Shown: positions 1-13,516, numbered from the stretch's first letter. The stretch: DNA of 64,000 nucleotides from Cobetia amphilecti (GCF_020217465.1 NZ_CP084115.1:1-64000), one strand, 5' to 3'. Notes: generated by a model from the sequence alone, not told the origin. Made by a program: numbers and translations.

Positions 1-1488
1 GTGTCGCTCGCACTTTGGCAACAATGTCTTGACGCCCTGCAAGACGAGCTGAATTCACAGCAGTTCAATACCTGGGTTCGTCCCCTGCAGGCTGAGGAAG
101 GCGACAGCGGAGAGCTGTGCCTGCTCGCCCCCAACCGCTTCGTGCGTGATTGGGTCAATGACAAGTACCTCAAACGAATTCACGAGCTGCTGCGTGAGCT
201 GGCACCGGGCAAGCCGCCCAAGGTCGAGCTGAGCGTCGGTAGCCGCCGGACCGTCTCGAACCCGCGTCCGGAAGGCGCGGCTGCGTCGCCGGTATCTGCC
301 CAGGCGCAAGCGCCGGGCCAGATGCCGAGCCCGCGTGCCCCTTCCGTGCATACGCCGCCGCGGGGCAATTTCGCGGAAGAGCGTGAGATGGCCGGCGATG
401 GCGCCCGGGAACAGGCACCGCGTCGCAACACGCGCCAGGTGCAGGTAGAAGGTAGCCTCAAGCATTCCAGTGGCCTGAATCCGAACTTCACCTTCGAAAC
501 CTTTGTCGAAGGCAAGTCCAACCAGCTGGCCCGCGCGGCCTCGCGTCAGGTCTCCGAGAATCCCGGCGGCGCCTACAACCCGCTGTTCCTGTATGGCGGC
601 GTGGGTCTGGGCAAGACCCACCTGATGCACGCGGTGGGCAATCATCTGGCCAAGCAGGGCGGCGAGAATGCCAAGGTGGTCTACCTGCATTCCGAGCGCT
701 TCGTGGCGGACATGGTCAAGGCGCTGCAGCTCAATGCCATCAATGACTTCAAGCGTTTCTACCGTTCGGTGGATGCGCTGCTGATCGATGACATCCAGTT
801 CTTCGCTGGCAAGGAGCGTTCCCAGGAGGAGTTCTTCCACACCTTCAATGCGTTGCTCGAGGGTGGTCAGCAGATGATCCTGACCTCGGACCGCTATCCG
901 AAGGAGATCAATGGGGTCGAGGAGCGTCTCAAGTCACGCTTCGGCTGGGGGCTGACCGTCGCCATCGAGCCGCCGGAGCTCGAGACGCGCGTCGCGATCC
1001 TGATGAAGAAGGCCGATCAGGCCAAGGTCGATCTGCCTCACGATGCCGCCTTCTTCATCGCGCAGAAGATCCGCTCCAACGTGCGCGAGCTCGAGGGTGC
1101 CTTGAAGAAGGTCATCGCCGACTCCCACTTCATGGGGCGCGCGATCAATCAGGACTTCATCCGTGAATCCCTGAAGGACCTGCTGGCACTGCAGGACAAG
1201 CAGGTGGGTGTGGACAATATCCAGCGCACCGTGGCCGAGTACTACAAGATCAAGATTTCCGATCTTCACTCCAAGCGCCGCTCGCGCTCCGTCGCCCGTC
1301 CGCGTCAGGTCGCGATGGCGCTCGCCAAGGAGCTGACCAACCACAGCCTGCCGGAAATCGGCGATGCCTTCGGTGGGCGAGACCACACCACGGTGCTGCA
1401 TGCCTGTCGCAAGGTGGCCTCGCTGCGTGAAGAGAACGCCGATATCCGCGAGGACTACAAGAATCTGCTGCGTCTGTTGACCAGCTGA
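1..1488 (+). CDS. dnaA: Chromosomal replication initiator DnaA
   Basis: DnaA binds DnaA boxes at oriC and opens the duplex to start replication. The 495-residue protein shows the family layout: an N-terminal helicase-loading domain beginning [12 protein letters not shown], a variable Pro/Ala/Arg-rich linker (about 80-150), the AAA+ domain with Walker A GVGLGKTH near 200 and Walker [10 protein letters not shown] near 260, and the C-terminal DNA-binding helix-turn-helix with signature [11 protein letters not shown]. The start is GTG at the first base, so the molecule was evidently numbered from dnaA and any upstream oriC or promoter lies outside the window. dnaN follows after 145 bp, the usual order. 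Confidence 0.98.
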   Translation: MSLALWQQCLDALQDELNSQQFNTWVRPLQAEEGDSGELCLLAPNRFVRDWVNDKYLKRIHELLRELAPGKPPKVELSVGSRRTVSNPRPEGAAASPVSAQAQAPGQMPSPRAPSVHTPPRGNFAEEREMAGDGAREQAPRRNTRQVQVEGSLKHSSGLNPNFTFETFVEGKSNQLARAASRQVSENPGGAYNPLFLYGGVGLGKTHLMHAVGNHLAKQGGENAKVVYLHSERFVADMVKALQLNAINDFKRFYRSVDALLIDDIQFFAGKERSQEEFFHTFNALLEGGQQMILTSDRYPKEINGVEERLKSRFGWGLTVAIEPPELETRVAILMKKADQAKVDLPHDAAFFIAQKIRSNVRELEGALKKVIADSHFMGRAINQDFIRESLKDLLALQDKQVGVDNIQRTVAEYYKIKISDLHSKRRSRSVARPRQVAMALAKELTNHSLPEIGDAFGGRDHTTVLHACRKVASLREENADIREDYKNLLRLLTS

Positions 1489-1633
1489 TCGAATTGCAGC
1501 GGCAGGTCGGGTTGGCGACAATCACGCTATCGGCCTGCTGTGCTCCGGGCTTGCCTGTCGCGGCCCCGAATTTCTTTTGCGTGCGCGCTGCCTGTCAGCG
1601 AGCATTGCCCCGTTTCCAGAGAGTGGAGTCTCC

Positions 1634-2737
1634 ATGAAATTTGCCATTTCGCGTGAAGCCCTGCTGCGCCCGCTGTCCCTGGTGGCGGGTGTCGTCGAGC
1701 GTCGTCAGACACTGCCGGTGCTGTCCAATGTGCTGCTTGAAGTGTCCGATCAGCAGCTGTCGCTGACCGGGACTGACCTTGAGGTCGAGCTGATCGGGCG
1801 CGTCGAGCCCAGCCGTGTCGATGAGCCGGGTTCCGCGACGGTGCCGGCGCGCAAGCTGATGGATATCTGCAAGTCACTGCCCGAAGGCAGCGAGATCATT
1901 CTCGCGCTGGAAGAAGGGCGTGCCATTCTGCGCAGCGGCCGTTCACGCTTCACCCTGTCGACCTTGCCGGTGGCCGAGTTCCCGAACATCGATGATGGTC
2001 AGGGCGATATCACCGTCAGCCTGCCGCGCGGCACCCTCAAGCATCTGATCGACGCGACCTCCTTCGCGATGGCGCAACAGGATGTCCGGTATTACCTCAA
2101 CGGCATGCTGCTGGAACTGACCAGCAACCTGGTGCGTACCGTGGCGACCGATGGTCACCGCCTGGCCGTCTGCGAGCAGGCCGCTGACATCAGCGTGCCG
2201 GAAGCGCAGAAGCTGATCATTCCGCGCAAGGGTATCCTTGAGCTGACGCGCCTGCTCGACGGCAGCAACGAGCTGATGACATTGACGGTCAGCGGGACGC
2301 ACGTGCGTGCCCAGACCGGCGACTTCACCTTCACCTCCAAGCTGGTGGACGGCAAGTTCCCGGATTACGAGCGCGTTGTCCCGCGTGGCGGTGACAAGGT
2401 CATCGTGGCCGAGCGTGCCGAGCTGCGTCAGGTACTGTCGCGCACCGCGATCCTCTCCAACGAGAAGTACCGTGGCGTGCGCCTCTATCTGGAGGCCGGC
2501 AACCTGCGTGTGCTGGCCAACAACCCCGAGCAGGAAGAGGCTGAAGAGAATATTGCCCTTGATTATCAAGGGGCTGGCCTCGAGATCGGCTTCAATGTCG
2601 GTTACCTGATCGATGTGCTGGGAGTGCTGGATGCCGATCGCGTACAGCTGACGCTTTCCGATGCCAACAGCTCGGCGCTGTTGGAAGAGCCGGGTGGTGG
2701 CGATGCGCGTTACGTAGTGATGCCGATGCGTCTGTAA
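1634..2737 (+). CDS. dnaN: DNA polymerase III sliding clamp (beta subunit)
   Basis: The beta clamp dimer encircles DNA and tethers Pol III and other polymerases. The start is the ATG at 1634 (MKFAISREALLRPLSLV), preceded by the purine-rich GAGAGTGGAG; an in-frame start further upstream at 1577 has no family similarity. The 367 residues match the family length of three clamp domains, and the C-terminus VMPMRL is the conserved clamp ending. It lies 145 bp after dnaA and is followed by a long hairpin before recF. The dnaA-dnaN gap shows no DnaA-box cluster. Confidence 0.97.
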   Translation: MKFAISREALLRPLSLVAGVVERRQTLPVLSNVLLEVSDQQLSLTGTDLEVELIGRVEPSRVDEPGSATVPARKLMDICKSLPEGSEIILALEEGRAILRSGRSRFTLSTLPVAEFPNIDDGQGDITVSLPRGTLKHLIDATSFAMAQQDVRYYLNGMLLELTSNLVRTVATDGHRLAVCEQAADISVPEAQKLIIPRKGILELTRLLDGSNELMTLTVSGTHVRAQTGDFTFTSKLVDGKFPDYERVVPRGGDKVIVAERAELRQVLSRTAILSNEKYRGVRLYLEAGNLRVLANNPEQEEAEENIALDYQGAGLEIGFNVGYLIDVLGVLDADRVQLTLSDANSSALLEEPGGGDARYVVMPMRL

Positions 2738-2815
2738 TATCGTAATTGCTATTTAAATCAGTACCTTGAATCGTAATTGTGGCGCGATTGACGCGCGCAA
2801 TCGCAGAATGAGCCT

Positions 2816-2859
2816 CGACAACACCCGCCATTTTCACTCCTGAATGGCGGGTGTTGTCG
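2816..2859 (+). terminator. Long hairpin between dnaN and recF
   Basis: A perfect 17-bp stem (2816-2832 with 2843-2859) and a 10-nt loop sit 56 bp before recF. The following U-tract is weak (TATTT), so it may act as an attenuator or 3' end-protecting structure rather than a full terminator. Confidence 0.55.
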
Positions 2860-2913
2860 TATTTGAGCCCCGAAGGCGGCCATGGCTCTATTTCTCTATC
2901 GAATGAGGCCGTC

Positions 2914-6436
<3,523 letters not shown>

Positions 6437-6482
6437 TGGCGTTGAGCTAGCGCTTGGCAGATGTCTTGCCAAGCCGGGCTAG

Positions 6483-6519
6483 AAAAACGGCCCCTGATCT
6501 TCGATCAGGGGCCGTTTTT
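6483..6519. terminator. Bidirectional terminator between gyrB and the hydrolase
   Basis: A 16-bp perfect stem (6483-6498 with 6504-6519), loop CTTCG, A-tract on one side and T-tract on the other. It can end gyrB on the plus strand and the convergent hydrolase gene on the minus strand. Confidence 0.9.
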
Positions 6520-6595
6520 GCATGTGCGTGTTGCCGCAATCAGGGGCAAGGATAACAGCGAGGAGTAGGGCTCGGTCACGGCTGAGGGTGTCGTC

Positions 6596-7543
6596 TCAGC
6601 CGGGCGTGCCGCCCTGATCGGTGCGTTGCTTGGTCAGCCAGGCGGTGATTCGCTCTGCCGTGATGGAGGACGTCGCAAGCCCCAGGTGATCAATTGTCTC
6701 GAGGACTTCCACCTGCGCCGCGGGGTGGTGGGGTTGCAGACATTGAGCAAGTCGCTCGGCATGAAACGCCTCGTCATGCTCGCCGATCAGCGCCAGCACT
6801 GGCAGCTGATGATGGGCGAGCGCCTTGAGGTCACTTTGATAGTCGCGAGGATTGAGGCCCGTCATCAAGCGCCACGAGTAGGCGTCGGTGGTATGTGCAT
6901 CGCGGTACTCTGGCGGGATATTGAAGCCAAGGACCTCAATATGATCCAGGCGATGGATGCCGAGCCGATTCAGCAGCGCGCAGGCCAGCATTCGCGCGAT
7001 GCGTGGCTGTGCCCAGCGTGAATCACGGCGCATGTTGGGCGCGAGATGATGCAGGTACGGCGCCAGCAATATCACGCCGTGGAGCGGAATATCGGCACGC
7101 TGGCGCTGACAGGCAGCGGCCGAGAAGCGCAGTGCCAGGCCGCCTCCGGCAGAGTGGCCAGCGACAATGACTCTGGCATCGGCTGGTAGCTCGAGCGACA
7201 GGATCAGGTCCTCGAGGTCTTCCTCGAGCTGGAGCAGGTGGTCGATGTCGCCACGTCGCTGCGGGGCTGGGCCGTGGCCGCGCAAGTCCGGCGTATGCAC
7301 ATGATGACCAGCCTCAGCCAGGCGCGTTGCCAGCGATGCGAGATAACGGCTGTCAGCGCTGGAGCCATGCAGCAGGATTAGGTGTGAGCGGCTCCCTGAC
7401 ATGCCTGCTGCGGGATAATGGCGACAGCCCAGGCTGCTGTCATCGCGGCAGCGGTAGGGGACGAGTTCATTCGGCGCTGACCACGCTTCCTTGTCTGCCA
7501 GGAAGGTTGTGAAATCAAAGGCATGGCTGCTGGAATCTGGCAT
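6596..7543 (-). CDS. Alpha/beta hydrolase (lysophospholipase/monoacylglycerol lipase-like)
   Basis: A 315-residue serine hydrolase with no signal peptide, so probably cytosolic. The oxyanion strand motif LILLHGSSADSRY (near 54), the nucleophile elbow GHSAGG (near 130), an acid-bearing GEHDEAF (near 257) and a late DHLG histidine form a plausible Ser-Asp-His triad. The overall pattern, including TPDLRGHG, is that of the monoacylglycerol lipase/PldB-like family; the substrate cannot be told from sequence. It lies between the gyrB terminator and the luxS terminator and is probably a single-gene unit. Confidence 0.8.
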   Translation of the reverse strand: MPDSSSHAFDFTTFLADKEAWSAPNELVPYRCRDDSSLGCRHYPAAGMSGSRSHLILLHGSSADSRYLASLATRLAEAGHHVHTPDLRGHGPAPQRRGDIDHLLQLEEDLEDLILSLELPADARVIVAGHSAGGGLALRFSAAACQRQRADIPLHGVILLAPYLHHLAPNMRRDSRWAQPRIARMLACALLNRLGIHRLDHIEVLGFNIPPEYRDAHTTDAYSWRLMTGLNPRDYQSDLKALAHHQLPVLALIGEHDEAFHAERLAQCLQPHHPAAQVEVLETIDHLGLATSSITAERITAWLTKQRTDQGGTPG

Positions 7544-7574
7544 TGGCTACACTCGCTCGGATGTCACGTCATGA

Positions 7575-7615
7575 AAAAAGCCCGCTATCTGATCCGGTCA
7601 GATAGCGGGCTTTTT
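7575..7615 (-). terminator. Rho-independent terminator of luxS
   Basis: An 18-bp stem (7575-7592 with 7598-7615), 5-nt loop, flanked by A and T tracts. Read on the minus strand it follows luxS and ends in a run of T, just upstream of the hydrolase gene. Confidence 0.9.
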
Positions 7616-7660
7616 CGTTCAAGTGCTCGGCGCACTCGACAGGCTGATCAAGCCCCGTGC

Positions 7661-7705
7661 CTCAAGGCTCGATGTCTCAAGGCTTGCTGCCTCAAGGCTT
7701 AGTGC
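7661..7705. repeat. Three 15-bp tandem repeats at the luxS 3' end
   Basis: Units CTCAAGGCTCGATGT, CTCAAGGCTTGCTGC and CTCAAGGCTTAGTGC lie head to tail. The third contains the luxS stop codon and last codons, so the array is anchored in the end of the gene and extends into its 3' untranslated region. Confidence 0.75.
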
Positions 7706-8211
7706 GCCTGATTGAGGAAGCCTTCATCCAGCTTCAGCTCGTCATTGCGGTTGACGCCGATATCGCGGGACAGGATGTTGCTGGCGATCTGCTTGGCTTC
7801 TTCCAGAGAGTGCATCTGTGCGGTGCCGCACTGATAGACGTTGAGCTCCGGAATCTCCTCCTGACGCGCCACGTTGAGCACGTCCTGCATGGCAGCAGAC
7901 CAGGCAGCGGCCACGCGAGCTTCTTCCGGTTCACCGATCAGGCTCATGTAGAAACCGGTACGGCAACCCATCGGTGAGATATCGATGATCTCGACGTCAT
8001 CACCGTTGAGGTGCTCGCGCATGAAGCCGGCGAACAGGTGCTCGAGGGTGTGAATGCCTTTCTCGGAGAGAATCTCTTCATTCGGCACGCAGAAGCGCAG
8101 GTCGAAGACGGTGATGTTGTCGCCTTTCGGGGTGCCCATCTTCTTGGCCACGCGCACGGCAGGCGCCTTCATGATGGTGTGATCGACAGTGAAGCTATCC
8201 AGCAGTGGCAT
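7699..8211 (-). CDS. luxS: S-ribosylhomocysteine lyase LuxS
   Basis: LuxS cleaves S-ribosylhomocysteine to homocysteine and DPD, the precursor of autoinducer 2, in the activated methyl cycle. The start [11 protein letters not shown] at 8211 has GGAGG at a good distance and gives 170 residues, the family length; an upstream in-frame Met at 8268 adds an unrelated extension. Visible features are the metal-binding HTLEH and GTAQMH histidines, the catalytic cysteine region GCRTGFYM, and the second cysteine in YQCGT. It has its own terminator. Whether AI-2 is used as a signal here cannot be judged: no lsr or luxPQ genes are present. Confidence 0.96.
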   Translation of the reverse strand: MPLLDSFTVDHTIMKAPAVRVAKKMGTPKGDNITVFDLRFCVPNEEILSEKGIHTLEHLFAGFMREHLNGDDVEIIDISPMGCRTGFYMSLIGEPEEARVAAAWSAAMQDVLNVARQEEIPELNVYQCGTAQMHSLEEAKQIASNILSRDIGVNRNDELKLDEGFLNQAH

Positions 8212-8348
8212 GTGAAGCCTCCAGCATGAGGAAGTGAGACAGGCAGGCAGTCGCCCGCCCGGATTCATGTCTGAAGGGTAGCATATCGCCGCTACTGATT
8301 AGAGAGGCAAGCGCGCCGTGCGCAGGGTTATCGCAGGGCCGGCGCGCC

Positions 8349-8978
8349 TCACAGATAGCTTTCGGCAGCGGCTTCACAGCTGACGCAGCGGCGCTGGGAC
8401 TTTCCCGGCTCACCATCCGACATGGGGTGATTGAGCTCACCATCGAGCAGGCGGTTGGTGAAGTCGGCCAGGTTGGCCACTACCAGCACGTCCTTGAGCC
8501 CCTCGCCATCTGCCAGCGTCTTCTGGCCCTTGCCGGTCATCACCAGCGCGGCGCGACAGCCGGCCTTCTGGCCCGCGATGAGGTCACGCAGGCTGTCGCC
8601 CAGCATCCAGGCACCTTCGAAGTCGGGAATCTGCAGGGCATCCTGGATCTGGTGGAGCAGACCGGGTTCCGGCTTGCGGCAATCGCAGCCGTCGTCCGGG
8701 CCATGCGGGCAGTAGGCAATGTGAGCGATATCGCCACCGGCTTCCTTCACCAGCTGCATCATCTTGGTGTGCATCTGGTCGAGTTCGCGGTGGCCGAAAT
8801 GGCCACGGGCGATTCCGGACTGATTGGTCGCCACGGCCACGGTATAGCCAGCGCGGGTCAGACGGGCAATGGCCTGGATGGAAGTGGGGTATTCGATCCA
8901 CTCCTCGGCGTTCTTGACGAAGGCATCGGAGTCTTCATTGATGACACCATCACGGTCGAGCACGATCAGTTTTTGCAT
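8349..8978 (-). CDS. gmhB: D-glycero-beta-D-manno-heptose 1,7-bisphosphate 7-phosphatase
   Basis: GmhB removes the 7-phosphate in ADP-heptose synthesis, between the two activities of HldE. The 209-residue HAD phosphatase shows motif I LDRDGVIN, motif II ATNQSGI, the zinc-binding loop CPHGPDDGCDCRKP and motif III/IV GDSLRDL. ATG at 8978 is chosen over the in-frame TTG six bases upstream because MQKLIVLDRDG is the usual N-terminus. It sits after glyS, as in Pseudomonas, and complements the heptose genes hldD and hldE further along. The C-terminal 30 residues (containing CVSC) are longer than I expect for the family. Confidence 0.93.
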   Translation of the reverse strand: MQKLIVLDRDGVINEDSDAFVKNAEEWIEYPTSIQAIARLTRAGYTVAVATNQSGIARGHFGHRELDQMHTKMMQLVKEAGGDIAHIAYCPHGPDDGCDCRKPEPGLLHQIQDALQIPDFEGAWMLGDSLRDLIAGQKAGCRAALVMTGKGQKTLADGEGLKDVLVVANLADFTNRLLDGELNHPMSDGEPGKSQRRCVSCEAAAESYL

Positions 8979-9171
8979 GGTCAACTCTTCACTTCAGGGC
9001 AGTCAGGGGCGTCAGCCGGGCTGCTTGTCAGGGGTCGCCGCTTTGCCTGGAAAATTGTGAGCCGAGTCACAAGATGACGCTCGCACGTGGGGATGGGCAA
9101 ATGGCGCCGAGTGGTCGAAGTGCGTGGTGCGACAGGCTGCCGCGCTTTTCGAACACTGTTTCTATACTGGA

Positions 9172-9200
9172 ATACTAGTGCGACCTAGGTAGGGGATCAA
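9172..9200 (-). promoter_or_regulatory. Predicted sigma-70 promoter for gmhB
   Basis: On the minus strand TTGATC (9195-9200) and TAGTAT (9172-9177) are separated by exactly 17 bp. The predicted transcript would have a leader of about 190 nt before gmhB. It lies in the 376-bp gap between glyS and gmhB, which also holds the glyS terminator and a second hairpin. Confidence 0.5.
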
Positions 9201-9220
9201 GGCAGAAATTGTGACATCGC

Positions 9221-9257
9221 TGCCGTGTTGCGTGAAATCCTGTCACGCAACACGGCA
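9221..9257. other. Perfect 15-bp inverted repeat downstream of the glyS terminator
   Basis: Arms 9221-9235 and 9243-9257 match perfectly (TGCCGTGTTGCGTGA and its complement), loop AATCCTG. No T-run follows on the minus strand, so it is not a standard terminator. It lies between the glyS terminator and the predicted gmhB promoter. Confidence 0.6.
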
Positions 9258-9272
9258 TTTCGGGACCCCGGA

Positions 9273-9308
9273 TGCAAAAGAACCCCGCCGTGGCGGGGTT
9301 CTTTTGCA
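9273..9308 (-). terminator. Rho-independent terminator of glyQS
   Basis: A 17-bp perfect stem (9273-9289 with 9292-9308) with A/T-rich base and GC core, 46 bp after the glyS stop. The symmetry allows activity in both directions. Confidence 0.85.
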
Positions 9309-9354
9309 GAGACTGCGCGTTACCGATGTCAGGGACAGCGTGGATCGGCAGTTC

Positions 9355-11424
9355 TTATTGGGTCAGCAGACTGATGTCGGCCACACCCATGAACAGGCCT
9401 TGCAGACTGGCCAGCATCGCCAGACGATTGGCGCGCACGGCGGCATCGTCGGCGTTGACCATCACCTGATCGAAGAAGGCATCGACCGGCTCGCGCAGGC
9501 TGGCCAGTGCATCGAGGGCCTCCTGGTAGCGCGCCGCGGCGAACAGCGGTGCCACTTCCGCGCCACGTGCCGTCAGGGCCTCTGCCAGTGCCTGCTCGGC
9601 CGGCTCGCTCAACAGGCTCGCATCCACCTCGGTGCGACCATCGTGCTCGGCCTTGGCGAGGATGTTGGAGACGCGCTTGTTGGCTGCAGCCAGAGCAGCG
9701 GCCTCCGGGCGTTCGCCGAAGGCGTGCACGGCACGCAGACGACGCGCGAAGTCCAGCGGATTGCTGATCTTCAGGGTACGCACGGCCAGGTACAGTTCGG
9801 CACCCATGCCTTCATCGCTGGCCCAGGCGCGGAAGCGATCGAGCATGTACTCGAGCACGTCCTCGACCAGTCCTTCGGCCTTGGGCAGATCACGATGCTG
9901 CTTGGCGCTGACGGTCAGCAGCTCGCGCAGGTCGAGGTCCAGCTCACCCTTGATCAGGATGTTGAGCACCCCGATGGTGGCGCGACGCAGTGCGAACGGG
10001 TCCTTGGCGCCGGTCGGACGCTGACCGATGCCGAAGATGCCGGTCAGGGTGTCGAGACGGTCGGCCAGGGCAATCGCCATGCCGGCCTTGGTCGTGGGGA
10101 TCGCATCGCCGGCGAAGCGCGGCAGATACTGTTCTTCCAGCGCGAGAGCGACGGTGGCATCTTCGCCATCGTGACGGGCGTAGTAGTGGCCCATGATGCC
10201 CTGCAGTTCCGGGAATTCCAGCACCATCTCGGTGACCAGGTCGGTCTTGGCCAGCTGTGCGGCACGTGCGGCGTGGTCGACATCGGCACCGATGCGTTCC
10301 GCGATGTGGCGTGCCACGGCTTCGCTGCGACGGGCCTTCTCGGCCATGCTGCCCAGCTTCTGCTGGAAGACGACGCTCTCGAGCTTCTCGCGACGCGATT
10401 CCAGCGTGCTGCGCAGGTCGGTCTCGTAGAAGAAGGCGGCATCGCCCAGACGCGGACGAATCACCTTCTCGTTACCGGAGATGACCTGTTGTGGGTCCTT
10501 GCTCTCGATATTGGAGACGGTGATGAAGGCCGGCTTGAGCTTGCCGTCGTTGTCCAGCAGGTGGAAGTACTTCTGGTTGGCCTTCATGGAGGAGATCAGA
10601 CACTCCGCCGGCACTTCCAGGAAGCGCTCGTCGAAGGTGCCTGTCAGTGCCACCGGCCATTCCACGAGGCCGTTGACCTCGTTGAGCAGGGCTTCCTCGA
10701 TGACGGCGTTGGCACCATAGACTTCCGCCTCGGCCTGGACCTGTTCGCGGATACGCTCACGGCGCACCTCACGGTTGGCCAGCACGCGGGCATCTTCCAG
10801 CGCGTCGAGATAGTCCTCGGCGTGCGCCAGCGTGATGGCCTGCGGCGCATGGAAGCGGTGGCCGAAGGTGGTGCGACCGGAGTCGAGGCCGAGCACGCTG
10901 GCCTCGATCACTTCGCTGCCGTAGAGCGCGACCAGCCAATGCACCGGACGCGAGAACTCGATGCGTGAGGCACCCCAGCGCATGTTCTTCGGCACCGGCA
11001 GGCGAGCCACGACCTGCTCCAGCATGGCCGGCAGCAGGGCGGAGAGATGCTCGCCCGGCTGGGTGTGACGATAGCCGAGCCAGGTGCCCTTGTCGGTTTC
11101 CAGCTCGATCAGATCACTGACTTCGACACCGCAGGAGCGGGCGAAGCCCTGCACCGCACGGGTCGGTTCGCCATCCTTGAAGGCGGCGGCCTTGGCCGGC
11201 CCGCGCTTCTCGATCTCGCGATCCGGCTGGCGCTCGGCCAGGGATTCGATCATCACCGCCAGACGACGCGGTGTGGCGTAGGCACGTACCTGACCGAAGG
11301 CGACTTCGGCGTCGCGCAGGCCATCGGCGAGGCCGTTGGCGAGGCTGTCAGCGAGTGCGTCGATGGCGCCCGGCGGCAGTTCTTCGCAGCCCAGTTCGAT
11401 CAGCAGGGTATTCACGGAGGCCAT
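9355..11424 (-). CDS. glyS: Glycyl-tRNA synthetase beta subunit
   Basis: The beta subunit of the bacterial alpha2beta2 glycyl-tRNA synthetase binds tRNA-Gly. At 689 residues it has the normal length and the signature N-terminus LLIELGCEELPPGAI, with RFHAPQAITL and the internal KDPFALRR motif of the HD-like region. It starts 2 bp after the glyQ stop, indicating a translationally coupled glyQS operon. The operon ends at the terminator at 9273-9308. Confidence 0.97.
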   Translation of the reverse strand: MASVNTLLIELGCEELPPGAIDALADSLANGLADGLRDAEVAFGQVRAYATPRRLAVMIESLAERQPDREIEKRGPAKAAAFKDGEPTRAVQGFARSCGVEVSDLIELETDKGTWLGYRHTQPGEHLSALLPAMLEQVVARLPVPKNMRWGASRIEFSRPVHWLVALYGSEVIEASVLGLDSGRTTFGHRFHAPQAITLAHAEDYLDALEDARVLANREVRRERIREQVQAEAEVYGANAVIEEALLNEVNGLVEWPVALTGTFDERFLEVPAECLISSMKANQKYFHLLDNDGKLKPAFITVSNIESKDPQQVISGNEKVIRPRLGDAAFFYETDLRSTLESRREKLESVVFQQKLGSMAEKARRSEAVARHIAERIGADVDHAARAAQLAKTDLVTEMVLEFPELQGIMGHYYARHDGEDATVALALEEQYLPRFAGDAIPTTKAGMAIALADRLDTLTGIFGIGQRPTGAKDPFALRRATIGVLNILIKGELDLDLRELLTVSAKQHRDLPKAEGLVEDVLEYMLDRFRAWASDEGMGAELYLAVRTLKISNPLDFARRLRAVHAFGERPEAAALAAANKRVSNILAKAEHDGRTEVDASLLSEPAEQALAEALTARGAEVAPLFAAARYQEALDALASLREPVDAFFDQVMVNADDAAVRANRLAMLASLQGLFMGVADISLLTQ

Positions 11425-11426
11425 GC

Positions 11427-12383
11427 TTACGCGTCTCCCTCGGTAGTGGTGTCATCGGCGGCGAGCAGCTCATCACGCAGCGCTTGCGGGGCCAGCGGGA
11501 AGCCGGCGGCCTTGCGCGAATCGTAATAGGCGTGGGCCACATCACGGGCGAGAGTGCGCACGCGCAGGATGTAGCGCTGACGCTCGGTGACGGAGATGGC
11601 GTGACGCGCATCCAGCAGGTTGAAGGTATGTGATGCCTTCAGTACCTGCTCGTAGGCCGGCAGCGGCAGGTTGGCGGTCAGCAGCTTCTGGCACTCGCTC
11701 TCGCAGTGATCGAAGGCAGCGAACAGCTCCGGCACGGCAGCGTGCTCGAAGTTGTAGGCCGATTGCTCCTTCTCGTTCTGCAGGAAGACGTCGCCATAGG
11801 TCACGACGGAGCCGTCCGGCGCGGTGGTCCAGATCAGGTCGTAGACGCTGTCCACGTCCTGCAGGTACATCGCGATGCGCTCGAGGCCGTAGGTCAGCTC
11901 GCCGGTGACCGGGAAGCATTCGATGCCGCCTGCCTGCTGGAAGTAGGTGAACTGGGTCACTTCCATGCCGTTGAGCCACATTTCCCAGCCGAGGCCCCAG
12001 GCGCCCAGCGTCGGAGATTCCCAGTTGTCCTCGACGAAACGGATGTCGTGGACCAGCGGGTCGATGCCCAGACGCTCCAGCGAGCCCAGATAGAGCTCCT
12101 GCAGGTTGGCCGGTGACGGCTTCATCACCACCTGGAACTGATAATAGTGCTGCAGGCGATTGGGGTTTTCGCCGTAGCGGCCGTCGGTGGGACGGCGGGA
12201 AGGCTGCACGTAGGCAGCGTTCCAGGTTTCAGGACCGATGGAGCGCAGGAAGGTCGCCGGGTGGAAAGTCCCCGCGCCAACCTCCATATCCAATGGTTGC
12301 AGGATGATGCAACCCTGTTCGGCCCAGTATTGCTGCAGGGCCAGAATCAGGCCCTGGAAGGTTTTCACGTCTGGCTGTGTCAT
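11427..12383 (-). CDS. glyQ: Glycyl-tRNA synthetase alpha subunit
   Basis: The alpha subunit holds the class II catalytic core that makes glycyl-adenylate. The 318-residue protein beginning [17 protein letters not shown] shows [52 protein letters not shown] and ITVTERQ-like ending [13 protein letters not shown], all diagnostic. An in-frame ATG 21 bp upstream is possible, but the chosen start matches the family. A likely promoter lies about 40 bp upstream; no T-box leader is seen. Confidence 0.97.
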   Translation of the reverse strand: MTQPDVKTFQGLILALQQYWAEQGCIILQPLDMEVGAGTFHPATFLRSIGPETWNAAYVQPSRRPTDGRYGENPNRLQHYYQFQVVMKPSPANLQELYLGSLERLGIDPLVHDIRFVEDNWESPTLGAWGLGWEMWLNGMEVTQFTYFQQAGGIECFPVTGELTYGLERIAMYLQDVDSVYDLIWTTAPDGSVVTYGDVFLQNEKEQSAYNFEHAAVPELFAAFDHCESECQKLLTANLPLPAYEQVLKASHTFNLLDARHAISVTERQRYILRVRTLARDVAHAYYDSRKAAGFPLAPQALRDELLAADDTTTEGDA

Positions 12384-12421
12384 TGGTGAAGCCCGTTGGC
12401 CCATGAATTCGAGAACTGCCG

Positions 12422-12450
12422 AGTATACAATCCCCGCTTATCGGGTTATA
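12422..12450 (-). promoter_or_regulatory. Predicted glyQS promoter
   Basis: On the minus strand TATACT (12422-12427), preceded directly by TG, is a good -10 element. The -35 at 17 bp spacing (TATAAC) is poor. Transcription would start about 30 bp before glyQ. The same 169-bp gap must also hold the divergent hldD promoter. Confidence 0.4.
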
Positions 12451-12552
12451 GGCCGCAGACGAAACCGAGTGCGTGCCATTTCCAAATTCTGATGTGTCGC
12501 GTTACTGAACGCGCGCGTTGCCTACAAGCCTCTAGAGGCTCTGGGAGCTCAA

Positions 12553-13509
12553 ATGATCGTCGTTACCGGAGGCGCCGGCTTCATCGGTGCCAATATCGTC
12601 AAGGCACTCAATGACCGCGGCCGTACCGATATCCTGGTGGTGGATGACCTGAGTGACGGCACCAAGTTCGTCAATCTGGCGGACCTGACCATCGCCGATT
12701 ACCTCGACAAGGACGACTTCCTGATTCGCGTCCAGTCGAGCCTGATGGGCGAGTATGCCGAGTTGCCGAAGATCGAGGCGATCTTCCACGAAGGCGCCTG
12801 CTCGGACACCACCGAGTGGGACGGCCAGTTCATGCTCGAGAACAACTTCGAGTACTCCAAGGTGCTGCTCAACTTCTGCGAAGCGAACCAGATTCCCTTC
12901 CTCTACGCGAGCTCCGCGGCGACCTACGGCGACAGCCAGGTCTTCAAGGAAACGCCGGAGTTCGAAGGTCCGCTCAACGTCTACGGCTACTCCAAGCTGC
13001 TGTTCGATCAGCACGTGCGCCAGCGCTGGGACAGCCTGACCACCCAGGTCGTCGGCTTCCGCTATTTCAATGTCTACGGCCCGCGTGAGCAGCACAAGGG
13101 CAAGATGGCCAGCGTAGCCTATCACCATCACACCCAGGTGAAGGCGGGCGAGAACCCCAAGCTGTTCGGCGCCTACGATGGCTACGATGCCGGCATGCAG
13201 AGCCGTGACTTCGTCTATGTCGGTGATGTGGTCGACGTGAACCTGTGGTTCCTCGATCACCCGGAAGCCTCCGGCATCTTCAATCTGGGTACCGGTCGCG
13301 CCGAGCCGTTCAAGGCGATCGCCGAGACCGTCATCGAGTACTACGAGAAGGGCGAGATCGAGTACATCGACTTCCCGGAAAACCTCAAGGGTCGCTACCA
13401 GAGCTTCACGCGTGCCGATATCGGCAAGCTGCGCAAGGCCGGCTGCAACGTCGAATTCAAGACCGTTGCCCAGGGCACGCGCGCCTATCTCGAATGGCTG
13501 AATCGCTGA
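12553..13509 (+). CDS. hldD: ADP-L-glycero-D-manno-heptose 6-epimerase
   Basis: HldD converts ADP-D,D-heptose to ADP-L,D-heptose, the donor for lipopolysaccharide core heptosyltransferases. The 318-residue short-chain dehydrogenase-type protein opens with the NADP-binding [15 protein letters not shown], followed by [24 protein letters not shown] and the catalytic YGYSKLLFD (Tyr-x3-Lys). GGGAG lies 7 bp before the ATG. It starts the rightward heptose/core unit with waaF. Confidence 0.97.
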   Translation: MIVVTGGAGFIGANIVKALNDRGRTDILVVDDLSDGTKFVNLADLTIADYLDKDDFLIRVQSSLMGEYAELPKIEAIFHEGACSDTTEWDGQFMLENNFEYSKVLLNFCEANQIPFLYASSAATYGDSQVFKETPEFEGPLNVYGYSKLLFDQHVRQRWDSLTTQVVGFRYFNVYGPREQHKGKMASVAYHHHTQVKAGENPKLFGAYDGYDAGMQSRDFVYVGDVVDVNLWFLDHPEASGIFNLGTGRAEPFKAIAETVIEYYEKGEIEYIDFPENLKGRYQSFTRADIGKLRKAGCNVEFKTVAQGTRAYLEWLNR

Positions 13510-13516
13510 GTCCGAG

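Noticed and set aside
1489-1633. Origin of replication between dnaA and dnaN
   Set aside because: No TTATCCACA-type boxes or AT-rich run in this 145-bp gap.
12384-12552. T-box or other glycine-sensing leader for glyQS
   Set aside because: The leader predicted from the promoter is only about 30 nt, and no T-box bulge sequence is present.
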